Source of the DNA: Nymphaea colorata | Taxonomy: Eukaryota; Streptophyta; Magnoliopsida; Nymphaeales; Nymphaeaceae | DNA: 64,000 nt | Direction of reading: 5' to 3' | Assembly: GCF_008831285.2 (NCBI RefSeq) | Contig: NC_045148.1 | Coordinates: 6,639,001 to 6,703,000 of the forward strand | In this document: positions 42,018 through 54,007 of the stretch, one piece after another | How positions within the stretch are numbered: the stretch's first letter is position 1 | How the letters are laid out: every line of letters begins with the position of its first letter | Notes under the pieces: generated by a model | Told to the model about the DNA's origin: nothing | Databases searched by the model: none | The model's input: only the letters and a program-made list of their open reading frames with translations | Position numbers and translations under genes: made by a program

Positions 42018-42832
42018 AGTGCAAAGTTTAAACCCTCTCGGACATTAAACAAAGAAAAAAAATCTATGGTAATTTACCCATCATAAGCAGAAACAGCTTC
42101 AAATAGGTAGGGTCTTTCATCCAACTCCTTTAAATCCAAATACCTTGCAAGTTCATCTGCTGATACAGCTCCATCAATGTCCTGCAATCCAGTTTAACAA
42201 AACAAATTACGATGAAAAACAACCAGGTGGCAAGTAAATTTTGAAGTCATTTAGCCTGTTTTTCTCTGTCAATACTTGTCAAGACATCCATGTAAATTTT
42301 GGAAGCATGTAAACTCTTTTTCTATTTTTTTTCTTTTTTTTTTTGGTCTCCGCCAAAGTCTTGTCAGGACTGCAAATGCTCGACAAATTAAATAGATGTG
42401 AATGCATAATCCATATACTGATCTATATTGCTTAATATTCCATCTGGATCTGGTAAGGATCTAACTAACCCAAAGAACGAGATTAAATAACCAATTAATG
42501 TTGGTAAGAATTACAGATAACTTATACGCTAAAGTGGGCAGAACAATATTAGCAGCTCTAAATCTAAAAATCAATTCAAACATGGTATTTTAAATTCATC
42601 AGTGACATTGCTTGGAAAGTACTTTCAACCAATCATAACCACTGCTGGCAATATCAGGACTCCCTCTTGGATTGGTTGATCACAATCCGGGTGAGCCAGG
42701 TTGGCATGGGTTTTTGGCTTGTATGTTAAAAACTTAAAAGTAAATGACAAATATATGATTTTCAATGTACAAGTTAAGAAAATAAATACACGTATATTGC
42801 TAGACGTAATAGTATACAGAAGTCTTTTACTG

Positions 42833-42878
<46 letters not shown>

Positions 42879-45800
42879 TAAATGTATGGAAAACAATTCA
42901 ATTATAAAATTAGTATTACTTGGTCAACTAGGCCAAGTCTGCTAAAAATAAGTTGACTCACCAAGTCAAAAATGTTAACAGGAACAAATTTGATCATAGC
43001 CAAGTGAACCTTGTAACTTAGATATACAAGAGTTCAGGAACCTAGTTTTAACTTTTTTGGTCTTAACCTGTTGCACCAGATCACGACTTTAGTGGTGGAT
43101 TGCATCCAAGGATGTGAAGAAATGGATGTCAGGACACAATTTTCATTACCTTTTACGGTTCAACGATATTTACCAGATGAATGTGAAGGAGAATGAAACT
43201 TGCTGAAAGTTCCAATTTTTTAAAAGAACTAGACTTCTGTTCATGATAGTACCTGCTTGTTTGCGAGTATCAGCAGCGGGGCACCTTGTAAATCTTCATG
43301 TCTAAGTACTTTCTCTAATCAAGAAAGCTACAGATATCAGCTGGATAAAGTGCCATGATCCTAGTCAATTAACAAAAAAGAAAAGAAAAAATTGTCCAAA
43401 TTTAAGCAGAACTGACCTAAAGCAGACTTTGAATCTTCAAATCGCTGTTGGCAAGCAGCATCTATCACATATATTATGGCATGTGCCTCCTCAAAATATT
43501 TTTCCCAAATTGTACGAAGTCCACTCTACAAGTAAATTGCAAATAAATAACTGATCACACATTACACACAAACAAGCATATCAATGATATGTACATGCAA
43601 CTCTGTATGTAGGTTCGCAAAAAATTGGAATCAGATTGAAGAATAGATTCAAAAGCCAAGAAAATGAGAACACGCAGATGAGGCAAAACAAGCCATTGCA
43701 AATTATAAGATCCAATTAGTAGGTTGAACCAAAAAGAGCAGGTTGAACCAAAAAGGAGCCAGTGAAATCCTACAAGGTCAACTGTACCGTCAAAGATGGG
43801 GAGAACTAAGATCATAAAATTGGCAGGTCAGAGAATGATTAGCTGTAATAACTCAATACAAACATAACTTAGACATAACTGTATGTAGGTTCGCAAAAAA
43901 TTGGAATCAGATTGAAGAATAGATTCAAAAGCCAAGAAAATGAGAACACGCAGATGAGGCAAAACAAGCCATTGCAAATTATAAGATCCAATTAGTAGGT
44001 TGAACCAAAAAGAGCAGGTTGAACCAAAAAGGAGCCAGTGAAATCCTACAAGGTCAACTGTACCGTCAAAGATGGGGAGAACTAAGATCATAAAATTGGC
44101 AGGTCAGAGAATGATTAGCTGTAATAACTCAATACAAACATAACTTAGACATAACTGGTTCCTGTTGATTATGCCACAGTTCTTCTGCGTAATATTTGAT
44201 ATTCAGCAGGGCCTCGCTGAACCTACACTCTATTTGGTTAGAAAAAAGATATACATCATTTCTTAGTTCTTCATTGGGTGAGAAAAAGCAAATTATGATG
44301 TATTAGGTCATAGAATGCCTACTGATAAGCAAACAGAACCAATCTCAAGCAAGCTCAAGTCTAGTTGCAAAGTCTAACAAGTCAACAAACTTGCTGTTTT
44401 ACTTGTTCAAACTTGCCTTGATCTCCTAAATATCCGTCGAGATCAAGTATAGTCTTCCTTTCCTTTTGCAATCAGTGTGAGGGCAAAGCTGTAGGGATCC
44501 CAGCAGGAGCTAAACAAACTCAATCAGCAAATTGAGTGAAAGCAAATGCTAAAACAATGTCAAAGATCTACCTCTAGGGAAAATCTCAAGAAAAATAAAA
44601 ACATCATGAAGACCATTAGCACATATCAAGATATTAAGTAAAAGAAAATTGCAAATCTAAAGAATGCTTCAAGCTACTAGAGACGAAGATAGTTTTAAAA
44701 TAGGAAATATTTTGGAAATCCCTTGCACCGTGGGGGTTATATCAGATTTTATACGTACAAAGTTACACAATATATATACATACATAGACACATACATATA
44801 TATATAAGGTTCTTGAAACACAGACTCCGAAACGTCCAAAATGAAACTATTGACATGCACTTCAGAGTGTTTTTTGGCAAATCGAACCATAAGCATGCTA
44901 AGTCACATGGCTACAAGTACGGAGATACGGGTATGGACATGATAACTTTAGAAAATATGGGTACGGGGGTATGGCAGGATATATATATATATACACAAAA
45001 TAACACAAAAAAATCAAAATAAAAGCAACATTCAAATAAGCAAGTGACTTTAAATAAAACCATACATGTTAATGAACAATAACTAAAAATAAAATGAAAA
45101 CTGAGTTGAGAAAAAGTAGATCACATAAAATTAAGCCGTTTGGATTGGTTTCGATCTAAAAAGTACCCAAGTGTATCCAAGTACCTACTTTGGGAACTGC
45201 AACACGGGTACGTAGACCTTATTGAAGTACCCATTGTGACTTAGTAAGCATGTGATCTACATATGAAAACCTAAGAATCAAAGAAAGTACACAAATTTTT
45301 AATGTATAAACTGGATTCTGTAAGTACATAAAATTTAGTAGTCCAAATTTGTTGGGCTTATAAAATCTGATTTACACATAAAGAACCACATACTATATGT
45401 TGATTAGTATGTTCTGGAAGAGATAGAATCCATCTGCATGGAAAAATTTGTAGAAAGCAGCACCAAAGTAAAGGTCAAAACTCCAGAAATGACACAGATG
45501 TAATGCATATCTGCACACAGCACTATAAATATATATGCACATACATCATGTTTTGCATATTTATCAGAAAAAGTATCTGCTGTCTAACAGGCACTTCCAC
45601 AGATGTTCGTGGTAGTTTTCCTGTTCAAAACCAAACGGTATCCTCTTAACACATATTTTAAAAATCAAGATTTTTCACACCAAGCTCTGCTCAAGCTTAG
45701 CCAAGCAGAGTTTGAGCTTCCTTACACTCAGTGCAAATGAGTTCAAGCTAGTGGATTCGAGCTTGACTTCAGATCAAGCCAAGCTCCAGCTGGCTTGTTT

Positions 45801-46701
45801 TTGAGCAGCCTCGGCTCAGCTCAGACTCAGCTTGTGTCTACTCCTAATAAGACAGGAAAGCTTTAATTGAAAAATTGGAACAAAAAAGAAGAATAGAAAG
45901 GAAAATAGTTCAAGTTGCAGGTCATACTGTATACCTGACCTCCAAGATCCCAAAACACAAGTTTTGTGTTCTCCACTTCCATACGACCAATATTCAGTCC
46001 CACAGTTGGAACAATGCGGTCTGGTGGAAGGCCTTCCAAGTTTGAATATGTTGCCTTCAACTTTTCAAGCAGAGTCTGCGATTTTCATAGAGGAAATGCA
46101 TTAACCTTATTGTTGCATGGAATCATATTAATGCCAATAAATGATATGAAGCAAACCACATCATACAAACACAATTCAGGTAAGAACAGGATGATCCGCA
46201 GTATAAAAGCAACATTTTGCAAAACTGTTACATAAAGTAATTGTCACATGCACCGAGTTGCAAAAATCAATGTAGACAAATTTATTTAGGCTTTGTTACC
46301 AAAAGTCAAATAAAATTTAAATTTCAGTGCGCGTGGTATTTTCATTTGAAAAAATATCAACTAGTTATCGAGTCCAGTGTGCCAGAAACAATATAAAGAA
46401 CAACCTTTAGTTTGTGTCCCCAATGGTGATATTCATGCAGTGTAGTGACTATAAGTATCAATCAAGCAAAACCATCTGAAAAGAAAGGTCATGATCTATA
46501 AATTTTGACAAAAGCCAAGATAAAGCAAACTGCTCATCAGAGAGCTACTAGTCTAATTAATTAGCCAAATATCATTTATAAAGCATGTGAGAAGCAAAAG
46601 TGGATTACCGTCTTCCCAGCTTTGTCAATCCCAAGAATGAGGACATGAAACTCAGTCTTGCTGAAGAGAAACTTCCATAGTCCATATAACAATGAAAACA
46701 T
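41650..46701 (-). CDS. ARFRP1: ARF-related GTPase, ARFRP1/ARLB1 type
   Basis: Six exons (minus): 46701-46609, 46075-45935, 43525-43417, 43314-43253, 42181-42078 and 41758-41650, all GT-AG and in frame, giving 205 aa. Motifs: P-loop GIDKAGKT (24-31), switch I Thr within VPTVGLNIG, switch II WDLGGQ (73-78, with the catalytic Gln), base-binding NKQD (133-136), and a C-terminal SAYDG (G5). Residue 2 is Phe rather than Gly, so classic ARF N-myristoylation is impossible; this is typical of ARFRP1/Arl3p-like proteins, which are anchored through a different N-terminal modification. The family acts at the trans-Golgi upstream of ARL1 and golgins; the plant role is inferred. Poly(A)-like AATAAA signals (minus) lie about 80-90 bp after the stop. 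A non-coding first exon near 51.0 kb is probable. Confidence 0.93.
41940..42017. repeat. C-run, (CA)n, (TA)n, (GA)n compound microsatellite in ARFRP1 intron 5
   Basis: Four simple-sequence classes lie end to end within 80 bp, shortly after the exon 5 donor on the minus strand. Confidence 0.9.
42836..42877. repeat. (TA)n tract in ARFRP1 intron 4
   Basis: About 40 bp of TA dinucleotides inside the intron between exons 5 and 4. Confidence 0.9.
43603..44154. repeat. 276-bp tandem duplication in ARFRP1 intron 2
   Basis: The unit beginning CTGTATGTAGGTTCGC and ending ACATAACTTAGACATAA occurs at 43603-43878 and 43879-44154. By eye the two copies are identical, so the event is very recent or is an assembly artefact. 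It lies wholly within the intron between exons 2 and 3. Confidence 0.92.
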
Positions 46702-46830
46702 CTCTTTAGATACTTCACTATCTTCTGTTTTGAGATACCCCCACCTTGAGCTTTCAATAATTCAGAAGAAAACATGAGAAAGATCCACAAGCATCAGTTA
46801 AGCTCTACAGTCTACTCCTCCCATCAACAT
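45640..46830 (-). repeat. parent arm of an inverted duplication (ARFRP1 exons 1-2)
   Basis: This block covers ARFRP1 exon 1, intron 1, exon 2, the start of intron 2 and an embedded repeat rich in AAGCTCGAG/AGCTTG words (about 45715-45845). The same series is found in reverse orientation at about 48830-50030. Arm ends are approximate. Confidence 0.85.
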
Positions 46831-47454
46831 CAGCACAACAAGGCCATGAAAGCTAAACATATAAAAGCAAAACACAGTAAAGGAAAGAAGCCCAACACAC
46901 AAAAGAAACTCAGACACAGATACAAAAATGAAGCATCAGTTCTTACATCAAGACACCTAGGATCACAAACATCCAGGTAAATGAGTTCCCTTCGAGCTTT
47001 GTGGATTATGACAAGGGAATCCTTCTATCATCATTTTCAGTTTTGCAAGAAACAATGAAGGTTAAGGGAGATCGTTTCCAGGTTGGGAAAATTTTGGACT
47101 CAAACTACTCATGGCATGTGCTCCACATAAAATTAATGACAGAAGAAAGCTTGCCTACGCAATTATTTGAAAAAGCAGGCCATGAATGTATCCTTCTGCT
47201 CTTTTCCATTTTTGAGTAAACACATGCAATCTGGGCTAATAAATATAACTAAAAAAAAAAGAAAAGAAAAAGTAAACCGATCTCTCTCTCTCTCTTCCAT
47301 CAACCAATAATGCAAAATTTCCAACTTTCATCAGGAAAAGGATTCCCTATTTTCTCCAAAAATTGTTACCGCTTGATTCAATAGGTGAATGCTTCCCAAT
47401 AATTGTCATCAAGCAAAAACGGGGCACAAAAATAATAAGAATCAAAAGTATGAA

Positions 47455-47877
47455 GGGGGTGTTTGGTGAGGCAAGAATTGTGGAATTCTAGAATTAAAAT
47501 TTTCATTTTTGATGAAATGGAAATTACGTTATCAAACAAAGAATTTTGGTTCTGGAATTATAGACTCATTCTTGAATCAGAATTCCAAAATTGTGATTCT
47601 ACCCTAGGGGTGGAATTATAATTCCATAATGTCAGAACTTTTTCATCTCCCTTTAGGGTACATGTTATGATAGTTTTAAATTTTTAGTTCATCAATTCTA
47701 AAACTTTAATTGCTGTTTTAACAAACACATAATTTTCAATTCTGAATCAAAATTTCAGACCATCAAACACAAAGGGAAACTAGAACTGGAAGTTTCATTC
47801 CAATTCCAGTTTGAGGTGGAATTTTATTTCTATAATTTTAATTCCAGAATCAAATTTCAAGGCCCGTCAAATGCCCC
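47455..47877. mobile_element. MITE-like element, about 420 bp
   Basis: Left edge GGGGGTGTTTGGTGAGGC. Right edge, read on the other strand, GGGGCATTTGACGGGCC followed by TTGAAATTTGATTCTGG. The interior is rich in GGAATTCTAGAATT-like palindromes and is related to the element at 3.58 kb. It sits in the presumed ARFRP1 leader intron. Confidence 0.5.
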
Positions 47878-48829
47878 TTAATGGACATAAACTCAAGTGA
47901 GAAAGTAAATTCATTTGTAACGAGAATAACAAACATTTGCTCTTAAGTATGAAGGGAGGAATTATGAATTTCTCAATTGCAAATAGAAAAAGAGGGATCA
48001 ACCAAGCAGAAAAAAAAAAACCATTTCTTCCTTTATCTACTCCATCAAAGAAAATGGCAAATGCTCATAAACTAAATTTGGAAAAGAAACAAAAATTTTG
48101 CCTACTTTAGTGGGAATTCTAGGGGAATCTTTGCTCTACTCTTTCGAAAATTAGAGAAAGCCACTTCCCCAATTTTTCTTTTTGCACTCAAGGGTTTCTA
48201 TTCTAGTGCCAACAAGTTGGAAAATGTGATTGTCAACCCGAATCCAACTTATGTCCCTACGGTTCACCTATCAAATTTAACCAAACTTTGGGTTATTCAA
48301 TTCGAATTGACTGATGCACTCCAATTTTAACAACACCAAAGATTGTTAATCGCATGAAGCATGTCCTCAACCGGATTGCCTATTGGGTGGCAATGCACTT
48401 CGCTCCCAGGCAGATGTATTAAGGACCATATCACCATAACAAATGAGATTGTAAGTTGAGACCATAACAGTCAATGCAGCACTATCTACCTCAAGCTTAA
48501 GCTTAGCAAGACATATGAGAGGCACAACTAGGATTTCCTAAAAAAAATGGACGACTCCACCTTGGTTTCTATAGGACTTGGGTTCAAAGATAATGTGTCG
48601 TATGCATTGCTCCTGTCTTAGCTTGAATGGCATCATTGGAGACCATTTTGCTTGTTCTTGGGGGTTACACAGTGTTACCACTTATCCTCGTTCCTCTTGA
48701 ACACAACAATGGAAATTACTAACATGCACATTCAAGCAATAGTTCACCACAATCAAATTAACTTCCCAAAAGCTGGGTGCAGGATCAATATTCCTGTAGG
48801 CACTCAAGAACGTGCTGATATGATCAGCT

Positions 48830-49244
48830 TTTTTGGCCTCGTATTGATGTTGACGAGTGATTGATGCTTGTGAATCTTTCTCATGTTAGCTTCTGAACTA
48901 TCGAGGCACTCAGAGAGATATTTTCATTGTTTTTATGGACTAAGAAGGTATCTCTTCAAAAAGAGTGAGGGTCATGTGCTTCTTCTTGGTATTGGCAAAG
49001 GTAGGAAGAGTCAAGACAGCAGTGCACCACTGCACCTTTACTTCTTACATGGTTTATAGATGATATTTGGCTAATTAATTAGACTAATACTTCCCAGCAA
49101 TTTACCTTATTTTGGCCTGTGATAGAATTTTTATATCATGACCATTCTTTTGAGATGGTTTCTGAAGAGTCAAGACAGCATCGGGCAGTGTGTTTGATCA
49201 TGTCTGCCCGATGCATTTCTCAAGCTGGCCGAAGGATTTAAGCT

Positions 49245-49289
<45 letters not shown>

Positions 49290-50030
49290 AAATCTGAAAA
49301 AACTTCATGCATTTTCATTAAAAAGAAAAAGGGTTTAGTGTGTTTGCATTTTGGATCAAGTGCAACCCAGACTCGATCCAAAACATCCCATAATGTGTCT
49401 CGTACTCGTGTTGCTACGTCGCATGCCAAAATAAGTATAGGGACCAATCTGCTATGCCCATGTTACTTAGATGTTCAATGTTCTTACCTATAATTGTATA
49501 TGTACAATGTTGTTAGCTCATATCATTTGCTTGCTCTAAATGTTGTCCATGCAATAATAGCAGAAAATTTTCGTCTATGAAATCTGCAGACTCTGCTCAA
49601 GAACATGAGGCAACAGTTCAAACTTGAAAGGCATCCCACCACACTGCATTGTTCCAGCTGTTGCATTGAATATTTGGTTGTATGAAATGGAGAACACAGA
49701 ACTTGTGTTTTGGGATCTTGAAGTCAGGTATACAGCAACTTGCAGCTTGAGCCATTTTCCTTTCTATTCTTCTTTTTGCTCCAATTCTCAATTATAGTTA
49801 GTTTCCCTGTCTGAATGTTAGGAGGGGTCACAAGTTGAGTCGGAGCTAAGCTGAGACTGCATGATGAGCCAGCTCGAGCTTGGCTTGGACTGAAGTCAAG
49901 CTTGAGTCCGCCAGATTGAGTGCAGTTCCTTGAGTTGAAGGAAACACAAACTCGTTTTAGCGAAGCTCAAACAGAGGTTGGTGTAAAAAAAAATTATTTT
50001 TACAATATGCATTGACTAAGGCTTCAGCTT
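48830..50030 (+). pseudogene. decayed inverted copy of ARFRP1 exons 1-2
   Basis: In plus orientation, a copy of the ARFRP1 upstream region (GCTTGTGAATCTTTCTCATG) leads into a copy of exon 1 (about 48918-49009). Its start codon is changed to ATA, and the frame is shifted and stopped. Then come the intron 1 start (GATATTTGGCTAATTAATTA), the intron 1 end (TGTTCTTACC..), a copy of exon 2 (49590-49727, 138 bp versus 141), and intron 2 including the same AGCTCGAGCTTGG-rich repeat (to about 50030). Introns and the transposon-like segment are retained, so it arose by DNA duplication, not retroposition. About 320 bp between 49160 and 49480 have no counterpart in the parent and include a (TA)n tract. 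Confidence 0.85.
49245..49287. repeat. (TA)n tract inside the ARFRP1 copy
   Basis: About 42 bp of TA repeat within the segment that the parental intron lacks. Confidence 0.9.
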
Positions 50031-50039
50031 GATCTTGTG

Positions 50040-51000
50040 TAATAAAAAAAAGGCACACGTGGATGGTTTGGCTGATTCAGAAGCCATATTAAGCAAGGTG
50101 TTTTATCCATCAGTTTTCCTATGAGAAGATCAACTTTTGATTACTGTTTGATGCATTCAATTCATAAGTTCAGTAGGATCATTTATTGGAGAATAACTTC
50201 TCTTCTGCCCAAAATTCCCTTTATATTCACTTATCGTATTAAAATGAATGGACGTGGTTACCGAAACAAATGATGCACTTAAGACCAATCTATGCGCAGT
50301 TAAGTTATTTAAGGATAAATCATATATAGTATAAGCCTTATTCTAAGTGATGCAAGGACATATATTTAGGGTAACACTTATTCTCACATATCACATATTG
50401 TTCCCCTATTTGACTGGTCCTGCAGATCTTAACAGAATGAAACTGCCATAAAGGAAAAGGAATATAAAAGGCCACAGCTCATGAATATAGAGAAGCCAAC
50501 ATATCAAGCTGTCATGCTTGTAAATTTAGCTTAAATAAGAGGAATGCCAAACCATTATTATCTGGCAATGGTATGTTGACTTCCCAAAGAATTTGTATCA
50601 AGTCAAATCTTGTTCAGCCGACTGTAATATTTTAGATTCTAAGAGTTCCACCAAATCTAGATCAACACCACGCATGCCAGATCCCACAGCAGGAAAGGAA
50701 AAACAGCCAATGGATAACTATTGTCATCCTCGTCTTCAAAAGACTCAGGAGTAGAAATCAAACCACCAACCAACGCTTGATCAAAGGGCACCTTGACAGT
50801 AAGTTGAATTTAAAAACAGCATAAACCAAATTGAGTCATCAGATCCCCTAAACCACTAAAATGAGAAACGGAAAATTTTGATTTCCAATAAATACAAGGA
50901 AATGGAAAGAGAAAAACCATTCAGAAGCTCTTATCCCAGTCATTAAAACCCGCAGAAGAAAAGCAATTTCTACAAGCAGAGAGAGAGGAGAGGAAGCGGA
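50040..51000. other. presumed ARFRP1 leader intron, no gene seen
   Basis: AT-rich sequence between the inverted copy and the CT-rich block at 51.0 kb. No exon or repeat is recognised. Confidence 0.45.
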
Positions 51001-51011
51001 GAGAGAGATAC

Positions 51012-51440
51012 CTGTGAGGGCGACGCCACGGCGCGGTCTGGGTCGATGAAGATGGAAGGAGGACCAGCTATGGCGACGGGAGGGGGAGGCTACGGCGAGG
51101 AAAGGAGAAGCCGCTAAGGAGAGGCAAGGAGGCCAGGAGGATCGAGCGGGAGGGAGGGGAGGGGCGGAGGATCTGACGGGGAGGAGCGAAGGAAAGGAGA
51201 GGGGCGGAGGATCGAGGAAGAGGCGGACAATAGGGGAAGGGAAAGATCGAAGGAACGGAGAAGATGGAGGGAGAGGGGCAGAGGACGAGGGGAAGATGGA
51301 GAGGGAGAGGGAGCGAAGTGGAGGGAAAGCGAGAGAGAGAGAGACAGAATCCCTCGGATGTGGGCCATCAACCTTATGTCAAGAAGGGGAAAAGCGCATG
51401 TTCGGCCCGACCACGTAAGCTCTGGCAAGGCGGAGAGCAA
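51012..51440 (-). promoter_or_regulatory. probable ARFRP1 promoter and non-coding first exon
   Basis: On the minus strand a GC- and CT-rich stretch ends in GCCCTCACAG|GTATCTCTC, a consensus splice donor (exon end 51012). CT repeats fill about 51100-51360, as is common in plant core promoters and leaders. The next minus-strand gene is ARFRP1, whose ATG exon has a plausible acceptor upstream (TTATTGAAAG|CTCAAGG, about 46758). The intron would be about 4.25 kb. No cDNA evidence is available; the exon could belong to a separate transcript. Confidence 0.5.
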
Positions 51441-53160
51441 GAGAGAGAAAAGAAGCCGAGGTTACTCTCGACTTTGGTATTGAGGATGATTATGGTTGCA
51501 AACCACAACTGCACCTTTTCCCCTTTATGCTCTCCCAACTTCCTCTTATTCACCAAAATGATAGGAAAACATCATTTCACCATCATCAAGAATATTGACC
51601 TTATTAGAGATTAGAAATGGCTCTGATAGACCGTTTGATTTAGAGATCATATGGGCTATTGTTTTCAAGGAGATAAAATGGAGGATATTAAGTTGCAAAT
51701 GTAAAAGCCAAACTTTTTTTTAAAGAGTCCAAAATACTCCTTCAAAAAATGTGAGAGATAAGGTAGGGGAACTAACGAGTTTTCTTAAACGTGTAACGCC
51801 TATATCTTTTCGAGGATATTTCAAACTCTTGAAAAAACAACTTAACTTTTGTATTTATAATTTAATTTTCACTATTTGAATTCCTTAAGAATCAATGATA
51901 TATAGATGATTTTCATCAAGTCTAGTATATGAGGGTTTGGTAGTTGTCTATTTCCCCACATGCATACATATATATGAGATGATTTAATGCTGCAGGATGT
52001 TGGATGTTGTCCAATAGTTAAAATTAAAAAAATTATCTTAAAAAAAGTCACTACATTGGCATTAGTGATGGTTTGTTATACAGCCCTAGATTTTAGTGAC
52101 TTTAACGATGATTTATGAACTTTTTTTACAACGAATTTTTGAATTTTAATCATCCAACAATTACCAGTAGTACTGACCATATATATAAGGTGGTTGATTT
52201 CATAAGATTGCCATAAATGTGTTTGACATATGTAAATGAACTCGAAATGTGCTTCAGATCTCCTTCTTTAGCGGCAGCACTATGAAGAGCTTCAACCTAG
52301 TAATGTCTTACCCATACATGGGGTCATTGTTCTGCATTAACTCTAGTAATCTCCATCAAACGAGACATCATAAGTGTGACGTTGAGCATGTGTCAAAGGA
52401 AGACAAAGGTGTTTGAGCTCAATGGTTTTTGACCCTCTAAAGAAAAGCTGTGAACCTGCAACTTAAGTTAAGCAACCAAATTACAAACAAAGTAAACATC
52501 ATCTTCCTTGAGTTTGCTTTGGCTGTGAAACATTGAATGAGCAAGATAGACTAACAATGTCACACCACAAAGTTGGAGTATTAAAGGTCGACACTCCAAG
52601 TTTCTTTAACAACTATTTTCACCAAATTATCCGACTCATAGCATTTGAAAATCCAACAAATTTTTGTGAAGGATCAAGCTTGTGCTTCATAAGAAGGCTC
52701 CAAGGGTGACGTAATTCAAGAGAGGGAATTCTTCAATGGAAACTTCATGGAATTTGCCAAACCCTCAAATTTTATAGATGCCATAACTTAAGATTTTGGA
52801 AACAAACCCAAATAGATATTCTAATGGATTCGTTAGGTTGAAGCATGTTATTGGGAAACGTAGACAGTGATTTAAAATTTTTGGTTTACACTTCAAAGAG
52901 ATTAACTTGAAATGAAGTTATTCAAGAATAATAGGAGCAAACAATTGATCCAATGAAATAAAGGATAGCGGAAAAGCCATGGCGTGAAAAAAGAGAATAC
53001 GTATCGTTCCTGTGAAGGCATTTTACTTTGAATTCAGGATGAGACTCAAAATCCAAGATCTCATTAGTCCTATAAAATGATGAGGAATCAATGAGAGATC
53101 TTGCAGGTCAATCAAAACAAATAAAATTCACACGATTTCTGTATGTCTACGACAATGAAA
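51440..53160. other. intergenic, no intact gene
   Basis: AT-rich. A weak ankyrin-like fragment may be present on the minus strand at about 52230-52400: one frame reads LLELMQNNDPM, and after a shift ALHSAAAKEGDLKH, which resembles an ankyrin repeat joint (TALHxAAxxGH). It is too short and broken to call with confidence. Confidence 0.4.
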
Positions 53161-53163
53161 ACC

Positions 53164-53383
53164 TAAGGTTGCGTTTGACTACCACTGACCCTTAGGTCCA
53201 TGGTTTTGAGCTCTGACCCCATCGAATCTCAAATTCATGCTTTTTACAATGTAGCGTGGATTGAAATCCACGCTGGGAGGTTGATACTGAAATCCACAAT
53301 TTGTTAAAAATTGTGGATTTCAACTACCTTTGATTTCAGATGCCCTCATATTTGAGATTCATGGGAAATCAAACACAACCTAA
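53164..53383. mobile_element. MITE-like element, about 220 bp
   Basis: Left edge TAAGGTTGCGTTTGACTACC. Right edge, read on the other strand, TAGGTTGTGTTTGATTTCCC. Inner sequence is also partly inverted (AATCCACAATT palindromes). Termini match those at 59.75 kb. Confidence 0.5.
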
Positions 53384-53389
53384 CAGAAA

Positions 53390-54007
53390 AAAGGCATCGT
53401 CATAATCCATCGATCATCAGACTGATACCCACCTCATGCAACATGTGCTGCCTATAATATAATGCAGGCCTCAAGACTGGTTTATGGATCATAAAAGGGC
53501 ATTGGGCAACAGGAACAATAACAGTGTTAGTGGATTTGACCCAAAGATTGAGACAAATTTATGAAATGTTCCATGAATCTGTTCTAATCTTTTGGACAAA
53601 TTTATGAAATGTTGTATTACTGTTCCTCCTGCAAAACACCTCCTAATGAACACCAGTGTGAAAGTGGAAATGGTACAACATAGGACAAGGATGAATACTT
53701 GTAATTGCAGCTTTCCACAAGCTAGAAATAACTTGCAGTCTGTAAGGAACATCAACACCGTTTGCCTCAACAGATCAGTAGCAGACAAGCCATTACAACT
53801 AACCAGTTAAACGTGAGAATGGTGTTGGCTTCTGTAACGGGAACAGACAAATACATCAATGGCATAGCATTATAACTTCAACGTGCTTCTGAAGAGAACA
53901 GGCACATCCAGCCGCTCTGAGCACCAAGAACCAACATACAAGGAAACTTGCGCCCTGAGAACTTGATGAAACATCGAAATGATAAATTTGTGTCCCAGAA
54001 GTAGAAT
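53390..54007 (-). other. 3' flank and 3' UTR of the dehydratase gene
   Basis: Downstream of the dehydratase stop on the minus strand. No separate gene is recognised; short frames on both strands lack similarity. Confidence 0.5.

Noticed and set aside
43555..44091. Two near-identical 86-87-codon minus-strand frames
   Set aside because: They are the same intron sequence seen twice because of the 276-bp tandem duplication; not a gene pair.
46605..46790. 61-codon minus-strand frame over ARFRP1 exon 1
   Set aside because: Wrong frame; the in-frame reading MFSLLYGLWK..GIDKAGKT matches the GTPase family and splices correctly.
48652..48864. 70-codon plus-strand frame just before the ARFRP1 copy
   Set aside because: No similarity recognised, and its end overlaps the duplicated non-coding region.
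51114..51440. 108-codon Ser/Leu/Pro frame on the minus strand
   Set aside because: CT-rich leader/promoter composition; no domain, and it overlaps the presumed non-coding first exon of ARFRP1.
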